In this document: piece after piece, positions 1 to 11,499 of the stretch
How positions within the stretch are numbered: the first letter of the stretch is position 1
Layout: every line of letters begins with the position of its first letter
From: Schoenoplectus triqueter
Lineage: Eukaryota > Streptophyta > Magnoliopsida > Poales > Cyperaceae
Length of the DNA: 30,506 bases
Reading direction: 5' to 3'
Assembly (NCBI GenBank): GCA_964058805.1
Contig: CAXKVV010000391.1
Span: 1 to 30,506, forward strand
The notes under the pieces: model-generated
The model's database searches: none
The model's input: the letters and a program-made list of their open reading frames with translations, nothing else
What the model was told of the DNA's origin: nothing
Program-made: the position numbers and the translations under genes

Positions 1-1135
1 ATTTCCGTGGCCCCCTGCACCACGGGGTCTGCCCTACAGCTTTTAATTTTTTGTGTGCATTCTCACCTTCAGTCTCACTGTTGATCGTATCCACCATCTC
101 GTCCTCCCCTTCCAAGCCCCGTTGCTCCCCAGTTATGTGCCAGCTCAGGCCCATGTGTGTGCTCGACCTCTTATTTTGCGTGCTAGGAGCCTCTTAATTC
201 AGGTTCAATTCTATATTTCTCGTGCTACTGGACTGACTCTCCCCCACCTATTGCTCCCCGCTTGGCTCAATCCCCCTCTAATCGCCTTCACCATGTATGT
301 GACATACTCTCTTATGATCGGTTCCAAAATGTTGCACATCTCAGGTCTATTTTTGTATTCCCCTTCATGTGTCATCCGGACCAATTTATTAGGCTTGTGC
401 ATGACCCTAGCTCGTGTCTAACTAGTCCACAGAAACAATACACCCTATACAGTTTTTCATAAATGACTAGAGCTTGCACCATTGTCCCATTTGGTCCCCT
501 AGCCACCACTCTATCTTTGATTGGAATTTTCAGCCGACATTAGAATTTGAGCCTTATAAACCTTCAGCCCACTTATTTAAATTTCTTACACCTCAGACAT
601 TACCGTACCCAATTGCCTAAAAAATAGGTCAATACCTTGGAGAGGAGCACCTCAGATGGGAGTCTATGCAGCTGAGACTAGACCTCCATACAGTTGTGCC
701 TAAACCTCCATACGCTTTACGAAATCCACCCTCAAGCAAGACGGTCCATCCGCTTTTTATAGCACAACCGCATCATTGTGATAACTCCACATCGCTTTTT
801 CAATTACCACCCACGTCCTTAATGTCCTCGAACTCAACTAGATATGTGTTCCTTGCCATAGTTACCACACTGCCTCCTTCACTCAGATTCCATGCGTGAG
901 ACATCGTGACGATAAATTATGAGTCAATCATCACTCTATCCAAGATCACCCTTGCTACCGCGCAAAGTTGCCAATTTTGATTTACAAACACTTGCTCAGA
1001 CATCAATAGTTCTTCCCCTTGTTCGGCCTCACCATCGCCTTGCATGGCCACAGATTTTACAATTAGTTCTTCATTTGTGAGATCCATCTTGAAGTTAGAG
1101 CAATTGTACTTTTGGTTTATAGGAGCTTTGTGCAA
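1..1135 (-). pseudogene. Decayed DUF4283 / zinc-knuckle gag-like protein (LINE ORF1-like), open at window edge
   Basis: Read on the minus strand, the N-terminal part begins near 1087 with MDLTNEELIVKSV and continues in broken frames through AWNLSEGGSVVTMARNTYLV (about 901-840). This order resembles the DUF4283 domain of plant non-LTR retroelement ORF1 and gag-like proteins. Further along, at about 462-397, YEKLYRV is followed by a CCHC-type zinc knuckle that keeps C-x4-H-x4-C. The first cysteine of the usual CxxC pair is replaced or displaced (V-Y-C-F-C-G). Many stops and frame changes lie between these pieces, and the gene runs off the left edge, so it is not functional. The family match rests on remembered motif patterns rather than a search. 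A retrovirus-like gag is the alternative. Confidence 0.45.
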
Positions 1136-1583
1136 CTAGACTGAGAGGCCCTGCTCAGTTCTTATAATATGTATCCCCTCTTTCATAGATGGAAACAACC
1201 TGAGAGTCTTTCCGTCCAGCCCAGACCCATCATCAATACATTTTCTCGGCCCCTTCCATTTGGAGCCTGTCCCATTTATTACCTTCTGATCCTGGTCTGG
1301 TGGCAGGTCATGAGCTACTTTATTTGCTCCCCCAAGCTCCCATTTTTTTACCCTGGTTCAACACTGCGTCATCTCCTGCCTCCTCCTGTCTCACATTAAT
1401 TTATTCCTCAGCTTACTTTGTTATATCTCATTGAACGGGAAAAGGGAGTGGGCTAGTTGTAACTCGTCCAGCACCCCTACTGGCCCTTATCCAAAGCCCC
1501 TTGTGCCTTGTGCTTTGTGTACCCTCGGTCTCCACCCTCTGCATAGGTTTGGCCACCTTTTCTAGCCTCTCCTCAGGAGAAAA
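1136..1583. other. Non-coding linker between two gag-like remnants
   Basis: I see no recognisable motif here on either strand. The short open frames are proline/serine/leucine-rich by composition. The stretch probably belongs to the decayed retroelement on the minus strand. Confidence 0.4.
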
Positions 1584-2760
1584 CTATCTTTGTACCATTT
1601 TCCTTGGCACTCGCGCCCTCAGATTTAATGTGCCTTCAACGACTAGTAGTGTCTTATTTCTTACCTCTGGTTCTTTTTGTTGTTTGGCCTGAGTTATGGA
1701 CTTATGGTAACTTTTTGATTGCGTGCTTCTTTCTTTTTTTTTGACCTTCTCAAATTGTACCGCATCTGGCTTATGGTTCTCTCGAGGCGAGAAAAGCATG
1801 CGTCGAGCAGCAGACTCCTTGGCGCGTAGCACCGAATTTTCCATGGTATGGTTCGAATCTCCGATTCTCCTGATGCTGTCATCCGCTCCCTTCTCTTCTC
1901 CATGTTTCGTCTTCCCTCCAGTTCCCCAGATAGTTAGTTCTCCTGATATCTCTTTTTTATTTGTTGTTGCTGTCATGCTTCTTTCAGTTCTGTATCTTCT
2001 CCAATCTCCTAATTCTTCCCTTCCTCACTACTGCATTCACTATCTTCCTGTTCTAATCATATCTCCTCCACCCCTTGATCCTCTTCCTCCCCTCTATGTT
2101 TAGAGTTCTCCCCCTCCCATCTATTATAGTGGGCTCTTATTCGGTCCATCCCCCTAGCTAGGGATTTTCTAGCACTAGCCTCTGTCCCAAACTCTCCATT
2201 TCGATTACGTCCATACATATAATCATATTTCAGGCAGGGTGGTGCCCCTGAAAGGTCCAATCAATGAGAACCACAAAGACTTGCTCCTATCTACCTCCCG
2301 CGTGGACCATAATCGAGTTTGGGATCATGCGGCCGTCGTGGCAGTCCACCATCGCGTAGATCGCCCGTCTATATGGTCCATTAGTGCACACATCATCAAT
2401 GAAGACAGGCTCACAGAAGTCTTCAAGGATCTTGATAGCAATTGCTCGGGACCATATTCTCAGCGGAATGTTCTTCAAGTGAACTGTTACCCGCACGGAC
2501 ACCGGCCTTGGGAGTATGGGTTCTCCCTCGAACTTTTCCACCGATATTTCTTGTCTGGTTGCCTACTCGCGACTTTCTGCTATGATATCTCTTGGAGACA
2601 GTTCATCTGGGATGTTGATAATAAAATTTTCATGTGTGAGGCGAAGAGCTGGTAGATCCGCCTCCCGAGCACCATATCGCGGGCTAGATATCGGCGAACT
2701 CGATCGATATTTCGGTTTGTGCTCGAGCTTGAGAAGGTGATTACGATTGCTCACTCTCAT
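1584..2760 (-). pseudogene. Second decayed gag-like (nucleic-acid-binding) retroelement protein
   Basis: An ATG at 2760-2758 on the minus strand opens a frame that reads about 65 codons to a TAG at 2565-2563. The same frame then continues through VTVHLKNIPLRIWSRAIAIK and EPVFIDDVCTNGP to another TAG at 2289-2287. The IPLRIW and FIDD pattern resembles the gag-like domain of plant LINE or unclassified retroelement proteins. After a frame change, 2260-2057 encodes a basic and acidic stretch (ARKSLARGMDRIRAHYNRW). After another, 1976-1584 encodes a lysine-rich, low-complexity tail. At least two stops and two frame changes show that it is dead. No reverse transcriptase is visible. It lies upstream of and parallel to the first gag-like remnant, so the two may be pieces of nested or tandem elements. 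Confidence 0.4.
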
Positions 2761-3800
2761 TCGGCCTCCTCCCCTAACGGGTAAGACCTATTGGGGTATA
2801 GGGCTGATTGCTTCCTCTGCCTAGTTACGTAGATGTATCCAGCCATGGAGCACGATAGAGTTTACGGAGGGGGTATTTCTGTAGCAAAGACGATTGTTTT
2901 GGTAGATGTTTAGGTATGGTGTGTAGAGACTTTTGGAAGTTTTGGTTTTGTTGAAAATTTAAGGTATATTTTCAAATGTTCGAAGGGTACTGTTTCAAAG
3001 AGAGTGGAAGGGTGTCATTAATGGAGTTGAAAACGACGTGTAATGGGAACAGGCGCTCTTGCAGAGGGGTGTTAATGGGGTAGGATGTGGCAGCCGGCTG
3101 TGTTGCAGTGCATTAATGGTCGGTATAAATGTTGTTTGGTTGATTTCTCTAATCGCCTTCCATTTCATCCCCGAATTTCCAACATATGAGATTTTCTTGT
3201 AATTATTAATCAAACTATATTCCTTTCTGTACTCTTTGAATTTGCTTTTATGTTTCACAAGAACGCTTTTGCGTGTGATGTATTATTGACTTCTGATACC
3301 ACTGACATGACCCGCGATTTACATCTGGTATTTACTTGTGAATCATGCCTAGCCTTTGAAGTTTGAACAATATTGCTTTTGACGAGTTCATACTTTTTAA
3401 GGACATATTTCTTAAGATAATTTTTTTCATAATCATGAGATAATATTATAAAACATATTTTATTATTAACATGCAGAAATGATGATATAATAATTATCTT
3501 ATCTCTAACTTTTAAGGTTAGTTCTTGCAAAAAAATAAATCAAAGGATGCTGAGATTAGTTAACAATTGCATGGAGCCAAGAATGAAATTTTCTATCAAA
3601 CTTATTAATTCTCGTTACGGACGGAGTTGCCGAGTTGGTACTGATGCCTAGATGTTTAGTTAAGTATTTCTAAGACAACTTCTATACGTTCGTCTTAATA
3701 ATTTTGATGGCAGGAGGAGAGCGCGCGAACGAACGAAGACAAATGGAACTCGTCGTGGGTATCAGTGCCGTGTCTAATTTATTGATGATTTAAGGAAGCA
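2761..3800. other. Intergenic stretch without a recognisable gene
   Basis: This moderately AT-rich DNA separates the gag-like remnants from the 3' end of the dolichol kinase gene. The open frames are short and show no domain pattern. I see no tRNA, no tandem repeat and no clear transposon ends. Confidence 0.5.
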
Positions 3801-3928
3801 TCGAATCAGTTTATGGGCCAGACCTATTACTGTAATGGCGCAGAGAGCAGCCTCCGTAGCCAGTACTACAAACACAACGCAATGAGGAGCTAGAAATTAT
3901 GAAAAAGAATAAAAGTAACATAAGCCGC

Positions 3929-3934
3929 TTTATT
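3929..3934 (-). terminator. Possible polyadenylation signal (AATAAA) of the dolichol kinase gene
   Basis: On the minus strand AATAAA lies about 160 nt past the stop codon at 4095-4093. That is a plausible 3'UTR length. Plant poly(A) signals are loose, so this is only a candidate. Confidence 0.35.
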
Positions 3935-4092
3935 CCATAACTAAAGCTCGTTTTATACAATCTGTGCGCAAAGCAAGCAAGGTGATATTCTACACTAAAA
4001 GAACAAAACATTTTGAGACCTCGACTTCTATCGGTTGTCTTTTTTTAAACCAAAAAAATAAAAAAATAAAAGAGCAAAAGAATGATATAAAC

Positions 4093-7000
4093 CTATAAAC
4101 AGAGAAGACTGAAGAATACAAGAGGTATGAAGGCATTATCGAGTTGAGCTGTATATGCCTCCAATAAGCCACTCAGTGTGACTGCTATCAGCAATGACCC
4201 CCAATGCTGCATCATTAAGCCATAAAGAGGGTTTAGATAAAATTAACAGCAGGTAATCTTAAAACCCGATTTCATCCAAACGTAATATTGGCCTAGATTC
4301 ACTGCCCTATAGAAATTTTATAATCTACATGGCTACACTAGAAAGAAACAGAGAATAAACCTGAGAGAGGATATATCCACTGGAAGCAAGAAGCGGAAGA
4401 AGTATATAACAAGTCGCCCACACAGAGGTTATTCCAGCTGCTGTCCCTTCTATTGTTTTCTCTGTTTCCATTTTTTTTAAATATTTTCAAGTTTAGATTC
4501 AAAATTATATTTTAATAATGATACCATAAACATGAGTGATAATATAAGATTAGTAGATGTGTCTATTACTGACTTCCTGCTTTGCTCCATCTGAGAACTC
4601 CGTATTTGTGACCTACCATTGATGCCTGTTTAATTGAAAAACATAAAAAATTCTTAGTCAAAGAAATGCTGAATAGCAACATTTCCATTCTGTAACAGTA
4701 CAGCTTTTTGCAGTATGGTAAGCACATGATAGATGAAAACAACAAAATCAAGAATAGTAACCCTACTCAAAAGAAACCAACAATCAACCCTTTGTGACAG
4801 CTTAATAGAAAATCATAACTGCACTGTGTTTAAAAATAAAAAAAGTTACTGAATTGCAAGGTTAGAGCTTCACAACTGCACTGTGTTTGGCAATACAGCA
4901 AGTGCACTAAATGTACCCCACAAACAACAGGTAATATGTCCATGTTAGCTGTCACTGAAATGATAAGGGTGTAATGGAAAAGTTGAGTACATATCCAGTG
5001 TACTGATTTATTAGAACTGACTGAAAACGTAGGTGGTAAAAGCATCTTGATAAAAGAATAGGAAATGGTACAAACCATTGTATCACCAATCCCTAAGCTC
5101 AGAATAACAGCAAAGGGTGCAAGAGGTCTGTCATTAAATCCTGATGCCATCCATTTGGGAAGAGCACAACCCAATAACAGAGAAAAATGACTGAAATTTC
5201 AAGAGGAATAGAACATTAGATATAAAATATTGAAAATATCAAATTTCATGCATGACCCTGCAAAAATAGGAATGGCTAAGCATGGAAATTTTTTCATAAA
5301 CCAATGTATGCACTAAACACAATATATTCCCTGCATCCCATTGTTTGAATAGAAGTATTTCTGATACACAAATACTTGGAATTTAGCAGAGGAGAGATTA
5401 CTGCAAAGATTTTTTTTTATTTTGGTAAATGAAAAAAAAATAGGAAACTGGTAAATTGGCCCGATTTTGTGCTCATCTAGCCTGGATCGAGTTTGAAACT
5501 CGATCTCAGGTGCCTAGACCGAGTTTCAAACTCGGTCCCGGGTTTTTTTTTTACGTTTGTGTATATTTGAAAGTTGGAGAAAAATGGGATCGAATTTAAA
5601 ACTCGGTCCAAACATCTGGGATCGAGTTTTAAACTCAGTCCCAGCTTCCTGCTATTATATAGTACACCTAGCATCTTTCTCCTTCATCTTCCTTCAGCCA
5701 ACAATTTCTTCAAAATCGTCATTGTTACTGTTGCAAGAGCTTCCAACTGAAAGTGTATTTTTCGAATGATCCAGAGCTGATACGTATTCACCTCTCTCGT
5801 CTCATCAATATTATAAATTTATTTTTTCTATTTGGAGTTTTGAACTATTAATTTTTGTTGTAAAATTAAAATACACTAACATTAGGATTTATCGTTCATA
5901 CTGTAAAGACGAAAATGTTGTTGATCAATGTGTATCACGGAGGTCAAACCTGAACACTTCAACTGACGTGGGTTGTGACATTCGTGCCGCATGCACATTT
6001 TCTACCGACGATACAATCAATCTTCATGACTTGAAGAGGCAGATTCATGCTGGTTTGGAGTTGCTCCCTAGCCAATTCAATGTCCAGGCTAGATGGGCAC
6101 AAAATCGAGGCATACCAGTTTCCTATTTTTTTTTCATTTACCAAAATAAAATAAAAAAATCCGTCACATTCATGTTTGATCCTGATAAATCTCAAATTGG
6201 CATATAAGCACAAAAAACATGAGAATATCTTATACCCTCCTCACCCCCCTTTCTACTATAGGCTTGTTATGAGGGGTCCGATAATTTCTTTTTAATAGAA
6301 GAGAAACATGCTAATCTTTAATTTCTTTGATACATGCAAAAAGCATTATATGCCTTTTTTTTACTCTTGGATATGCTTGATATTTTCATGTTTTAATCAG
6401 CATAAATTAATACTTCCGCTAAACAGAATGTCTACAAAGTAGAGAGTACATGCCTGACAATGAGAATATCTGAATCCCGATGGTCAGTAAAAGCATTCAT
6501 GAATTGGTCCACCATTTTACCCAGAGGCCATACTTCCCACACCTTGCGTATTCCATTTACAAGGTTACTTCTTAAAAGGAACTTTGAAACTTTAATATTT
6601 TAACCATAAAAGATAGAAATGTTTCAGGAAAGGCATACCCGAATAATTTCTAGTAATAAGAAAACCATCAAAGCAGCACCAAATGCCAGGTCCAAAAAAG
6701 AGGGCTGCCATAAAAACAAAACAGCAAACAAATAAATTAATGACAATTCTGGCATTGAGGTTTATATTATTATAGTAGAACAAGGATACCTACCAAGGGA
6801 TCTCAAATTGAACTTAAAAAGGAATCAATCGTGGATATCATTTTGTATGGAAAACATATCCAAAGTAACAATTTTCATTGACATTGTATATAGCATATTG
6901 CCATAATTAAGATGAACAATCAGGTTATGGAGAACCGACAACTCAAAAAAATTTCAGTGTTGTTTGCAAGTAAGATAAAAATCTGCTACAATCTGGAGTA

Positions 7001-10000
7001 TAATGTACACCAGCAACCTTTGAAAGAACAAAGTGACGAAGTACCTGAAATATGAGAGCGGGTACGAACATTAGGACAGCAATGAGGTGGTAGTACTTTC
7101 TGAGAAGTATCCTCTCTGTTTTACTTTGTTTTGATATGTTGTAAAAGCGATAAACAGAGATGCATATAACACATATCCAGTATGAGCATAGGGCTAGCCG
7201 TTCTAGTGGACTTGTTAGCACAAAATCTATTACCCTGTTAAACAGAGAATATTTCAGGCAAACTAATCCTTTCAAATTTTAAATATTCTTGTCAACATAT
7301 TTCATACAGCTACGAAATATGATGAAAATATTGCATATCCAAAACATGATCAAAAGCAAAAGGGGAAAAAAAAAAGAACCACCAGATAGATGTTCTGGAC
7401 TGTACATACATTACAGATCTCAATCACATTTAAAATTCTGCAACATTAGAAAAACCAAACATATTACCCATCACTACCGCAATTAAGCAACAAATCAACC
7501 CCATTTAGCCTCATGGCCAACTCAAATGCCAAAACGTCTCAAGGAAAGAAATGAATAAAGGGGCAAGAAGGTCAACAGACTTGTACAGGCAACCAGAAAT
7601 TAAAACGGAAGATAAACAACTGGTAATATAGAGAAATTAAGAGTTAATACTCAAAATGATGCTCACCATAACAGCGGGTGCACACCAAAATTGTGAACAA
7701 AGTTCATCCAAGCTGGCATTAGGAATGTTAACATAACAATAGTGGAAGTGCAAAATAAAGCTGTGCTTTCAATTTTTCTTGGTGTGCTCATATTTCTGAG
7801 ATAACCCCATAACTGAAGGGTCAATTTGAAAAACACGGGCACAAGAAGAAGTCCTAGCAATTCTCCCTGAAATCAAAGAGATGAGTATTGTATAAAGGGA
7901 AAAGTTAGGTACAGTATGGAGTAGGAAGCCACTACGTGCTTGGATCTCATACAGATGTGTTATAATCCTTTGCTGCAGCACGGCGCAGTGCAACACACAC
8001 TGTGGAGTTATGTACCTGACGGTTAGTTTCTTTCTTCTTCTTTTTTAAGTGTGTGTGTGGTTTGGGTGGGGGGAGTGACATGCAAAGTTCAAAGACTTGC
8101 ATAATTTTGATAAAACTCAGTCCGGTCTTTCATTGGAGTGTCATGTTTTCAAATTTGCAATGCTCTGAGGTATGATATGTGTAAGTTAAAAGGTATTGAT
8201 AATACAGAATAGCCAACAATAATTAGAAAAAAAAAACCTGAATAACTGTGGCCATTTCAGTATGAGTTCTGTTTGATAGATAATAGGATTTTGAGGATAC
8301 AGACAATAAGCTCAGCTGCACACATTTTTTATATTAGAGTTAGCTTTAATAAAAAAACAATGAGTTATAAGATATAGACATATAATACTAACATAAAAAC
8401 CATCTATAATATTGTATGTACCTTGGCAAGAGTATGAGTTAACATATCCCCAAAGTAGAGAACCATACCAGCTGAGACCAACAGTGCCTCACCTAAGATT
8501 AACAAAAATGCTCAAACCAATTGTTTTCAATCTGACCAAAAGATTAGAAGCACCCAATATAATTTCCAATCTTTATAAGACAATAAAAGCAACAAATTAT
8601 CAAGGCTGACATGCATTAGACCAAAATAATAACAAATATGATGAATATGGTCAGCTGAGCATATGAGGTAATTCTTCTATACTCCTTTTCTTTGTTTATA
8701 GCATTTCTCATCTGATTAACACCAGGTTCTATCTTTTTTTTTAGGTTAGACATCGAGTTACTCAAGACAATCATGTTACCAATTACAGGAAAATAGAAAA
8801 GAAATTAAAGGTATCAAACTATAAACCTCAATTAAAAGTACCAATTGATGCGCATGAAGGGAATTTTTGCAAAATGTGCTGGATAAGGGCTGCAGTAGCT
8901 GCTCCATGAGAAATCAAGAACAAGATGTTGGAACCAAACCAACCTAATAACAAAGATAGAAAAATCAGCACTGTGGGTAAAACTTTTTGTCTAGCTACAC
9001 CATATATGGAAAAGAAGGTGTCTAGCCCATTTCAGATTATCATTATTATTCTTCACTTAATTTGCCATAACCAAGCAAACACATCTGGTACCAGAGTTTG
9101 GCACCATGTATTATGACAACTTTCAGAATAGTGTTAACATAAACAGTGCATCTTACCTCCATTTGTCTTCAACTTGAAGCATAAATAGCATGTGACCATG
9201 TAAAGCAGTACACAGAGGTATGTACAAGACAATTCTTTAGAGCATAATGTATAGCTCCAATTTTTGCGAGAAGTTGCTTGAAGATACGACAAGAATGTAA
9301 GTACACCTAAGCAGCAAGTGGACACTGTCCAATAATGCATATCCAAATATGCAAACTCTGCTAGTGGAAAAAAAACTCAATTCAGTTTCTACAGAAAGGA
9401 AATTATATAATCTTTTAATAGTGTTAATAGCATGATAGCGAAAACAGAATATTTTCTTAAGTCCTCAGAATAGCCAACACAACTGCCAACCCTATAAAAC
9501 TGAAGGGTCCAATGAAGGACAATATGGTACCTTGCTAGCCTACCATTGCCCTTGCATATTAAACAAAAATAAGCATGTGCCAACATGCACTGTGCACAGC
9601 AATTATTTAAGAAATTCTCAATAACATATTTCTCAAGTCTCCACTGATGATTATGATAACATTTATTTCCAACACAATATATCTCATCCAATCTGCAAAA
9701 GATGCACCATAAGGTGCGCAATAGAAATAATAGACCAAATTACACACAACTTAATGGTTCCAAATTGTTAGAGAATTACCTACCTTCATCTCCATTTTCA
9801 TGAATTGATAATACTCGAGATATCTGAATAAGCCGTGAAAGTACCACACTTGGCAGTGTGGTTGCTCCAAGAAGAATCCCAGATGAAGCACCCAGCCTGC
9901 AACATGTCATGAGAAAACAACCTTATATTACATTTTAGATATGACATCTGTCCAGGTCAAGTTAAAAGAAAGGTCAGTACTGCCTTTGCTGGTACCTCAA

Positions 10001-10683
10001 ACCAGACGAAATTCAAATTTAGTTCTACCCAGCTAGCCTACCATATCACATTGCCCGGCAGCAAGCAAGCATGGTATTTTACCAGGAAGGTCATGAAGCA
10101 GCCTACCATACCAGTATATAACGGAGCGCAAGCTCATACCAATTAATTATTCAAAGTTTCAAACCCCCATTTTTTTGGAATTTACTGCAACTTATCTAGT
10201 CTCGTATTCTCGTCACTGTCTGCCTGAAATATTTCTAGCGAACCCTATACAAGATCTGAATTCAGGGATCTTTACTTGAATTGGGTAGCCTATTCTCAAA
10301 TCCACAATAGAAGATCAGCTGACCTCGAGTTGAAAACAATAAAAGAAACGAGAAGCAACGTTGGACCAGTTAAGTGTTTTACCAACTAAATTTCATCTTA
10401 CTCTAGCCTCTTTCTTTTCAAAATACTATCCATAGGCGCATAATTCACAAATTGAAGCAACACGTGGAATTAAAGGCGTCACCGACCTGGTTTTGAAGCG
10501 CTGAAGAGCATAATTGGAGCTTTCGACCGAGATCTCGACAAAGAGCGCTGCGAGAGAAAGGAGGCAGAGAGCCGACGCGTGGAAAAAGAGCGATGAAGGA
10601 ACGGACAGCGCGACGCGGGAGACGAAGAGGAGCACGACGACCCTCTCGCCGGAGAAGATCTCCCTGTGGGCCCCACCGGCCAT
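4093..10683 (-). CDS. DOK1: Dolichol kinase (ER membrane, CTP-dependent), 14 exons, 562 aa
   Basis: Transfers phosphate from CTP to dolichol in the ER membrane, supplying the lipid carrier for N-glycosylation. Coding exons in order: 10683-10487, 9896-9784, 9357-9157, 8943-8842, 8492-8422, 8315-8238, 7866-7667, 7234-7045, 6704-6639, 6542-6454, 5190-5076, 4625-4574, 4461-4361, 4206-4093. Every junction keeps phase and the total is 1689 bp, close to the length of the Arabidopsis EVAN protein. Many hydrophobic segments suit a multi-pass protein. The C-terminal CTP-binding region is clear: GFNDRPLAPF (453-462), LSLGIGDTM/ASMVGHKYG (466-483) and KKTIEGTAAG (492-501). RKYYHLIAVLMF lies earlier, in exon 8. 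The start is the first in-frame ATG; the open frame upstream has none. The splice model was inferred by eye; intron 6 begins GTTTTTT and intron 10 begins GC. No disabling change was found. Confidence 0.93.
5419..5453 (+). repeat. Left terminal inverted repeat of the intronic MULE-like element
   Basis: This copy contains GGTAAATG, nine A, TAGGAAACTGGTA. It is identical over 35 bp to the reverse complement of 6113-6147. Confidence 0.8.
5485..5640. repeat. Four 21-bp palindromes (GATCGAGTTT-type) in two 32-bp-spaced pairs
   Basis: Palindromes lie at 5485-5505, 5517-5537, 5588-5608 and 5620-5640. Each has 10-bp arms around one central base. The first two are perfect: arms GATCGAGTTT with AAACTCGATC, and GACCGAGTTT with AAACTCGGTC. 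The last two carry mismatches. Starts are 32, 71 and 32 bp apart. They sit between the left inverted repeat and a TATA-like site, where subterminal transposase or regulator binding sites could lie. Confidence 0.8.
5915..6112 (+). pseudogene. Truncated N-terminus of a MuDR-type transposase-like protein
   Basis: An ATG at 5915 starts MLLINVYHGG, then a stop follows. After a frame change, the frame containing 5968 reads TDDTINLHDLKRQIHAGLEL followed by LPSQFNVQARW. The order YHGG ... DTI.L.DLK..IH.GLELLPSQF is a pattern I associate with the N-terminal region of plant MULE transposase-like proteins. It ends at the right inverted repeat, so zinc-finger and catalytic parts are absent. The frameshift and truncation make it a remnant. 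Confidence 0.6.
6113..6147 (-). repeat. Right terminal inverted repeat of the intronic MULE-like element
   Basis: This is the reverse complement of 5419-5453 with no mismatch. It follows directly after the truncated transposase-like reading frame. Confidence 0.8.
6449..6454 (-). other. GC-type 5' splice donor of dolichol kinase intron 10
   Basis: The exon ends CAG at 6454 and the intron begins GCATGT. Exon 10 ends with two bases (AG) of a codon and exon 11 starts with T at 5190 after TTTCAG. Together they give the serine of IVSHFSLLLGCALP, as expected for this family. A GT donor three bases on would break the frame. The intron is therefore GC-AG. Confidence 0.8.
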
Positions 10684-10754
10684 GGGAGCAGCCAAGCAGG
10701 GAAGGAGGCTGGGTTTGGCGGGGGGAGGGAGGGAAAGAGCGGCCAAAAAGGGAG

Positions 10755-10894
10755 TTCACATCTGCTGACGCGATGGCAGGGCCCTGCCATTGACTCAATG
10801 GCAGGTGGAGCCCACAAAATAAAAGGGATGAGGTCCACCTGCCATTGAGTCAATGGCAGAGTCCTGCCATTACTTCTATGGCAGCAGATGTGAA
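10755..10894. mobile_element. 140-bp nested foldback (MITE-like) just upstream of the dolichol kinase start codon
   Basis: The outer ends TTCACATCTGCTG (10755) and its complement (ending 10894) pair. The inner arms 10784-10809 and 10834-10859 are perfect 26-bp inverted repeats around a 24-nt loop. Each inner arm contains its own 21-bp palindrome built on CTGCCATTGA / TCAATGGCAG. A further GGCAGGGCCCTGCC palindrome lies at about 10774-10787. It is 72 bp upstream of the ATG on the gene's strand, so it lies in the promoter or 5'UTR. No clear target duplication was seen. Confidence 0.65.
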
Positions 10895-11499
10895 TCCGCC
10901 AAGAAGGTAACAGCGACCGCGTTGAGCGTGCCGTTAGGGGTACGACGGGTGAGTGGTAAGTCTGTAACTGTGTATGCCGGTTCGGTTTATTTTTCTCGCT
11001 TGCACTTTGCACCAACTAGCAAAATACCTGCCCGTAATGCTGGCCTTGTATTTTTTTTATGAAACTTTTTTATTGAAAATAATAAACTATATTCGAATTG
11101 ATATAAATACGGAATAATTTTTCAAAACTGAAACTTGGAATTGTAAAATTACTTTACATTTTCTATTTTATGGATTTTATATTAGCTTATCAGAATACCT
11201 TGTCGATTGCAATTTGGTTTTTTTCTTATGTTTTGAGCTGGTGAAATTAATAGAATGAATAACTTTTGTCATACTGTTCATAAATATGCAAAAATTTATG
11301 TTTAATCATTCTACAAAAGTTTTTAAAGGCTCAAACCAATTGAATATATAGATATTTATTATTGATTTTGACATAAAATAATTTAAATATAGTAGGAAAC
11401 ATAAAGAAAACAATGAACCTTAATCCGCAATTAAAAAGTATGTAAATAAGATAGATTACATTCCAAAAGGAAAAAAATGAAATAGAACTAAATATTTTG
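10895..11499. other. AT-rich intergenic DNA upstream of dolichol kinase
   Basis: After about 150 bp of mixed composition, which may hold the gene's promoter, the sequence becomes strongly AT-rich and grades into the tandem satellite-like repeat. I see no convincing TATA box, gene or transposon end. Confidence 0.4.

Larger units (their letters stand above)
5410..6160. mobile_element. Internally deleted MULE-like DNA transposon inside dolichol kinase intron 10
   Basis: A perfect 35-bp inverted repeat at 5419-5453 and 6113-6147 bounds the block, and both ends run on into poly-T/poly-A. Inside, in order, come four 21-bp palindromes (5485-5640), a TATATAG sequence near 5655 and the first codons of a MuDR-type transposase frame from 5915. 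This looks like the promoter end of an autonomous element joined to its far terminus after an internal deletion. I could not find a convincing target-site duplication, and MULEs normally leave one of about 9 bp. The exact outer ends are therefore uncertain. The host gene is on the opposite strand. Confidence 0.65.

Noticed and set aside
10479..11015. 178-codon minus-strand frame overlapping dolichol kinase exon 1
   Set aside because: It is an alternative frame of GC-rich exon 1 and the foldback; the supported coding frame is the dolichol kinase one.
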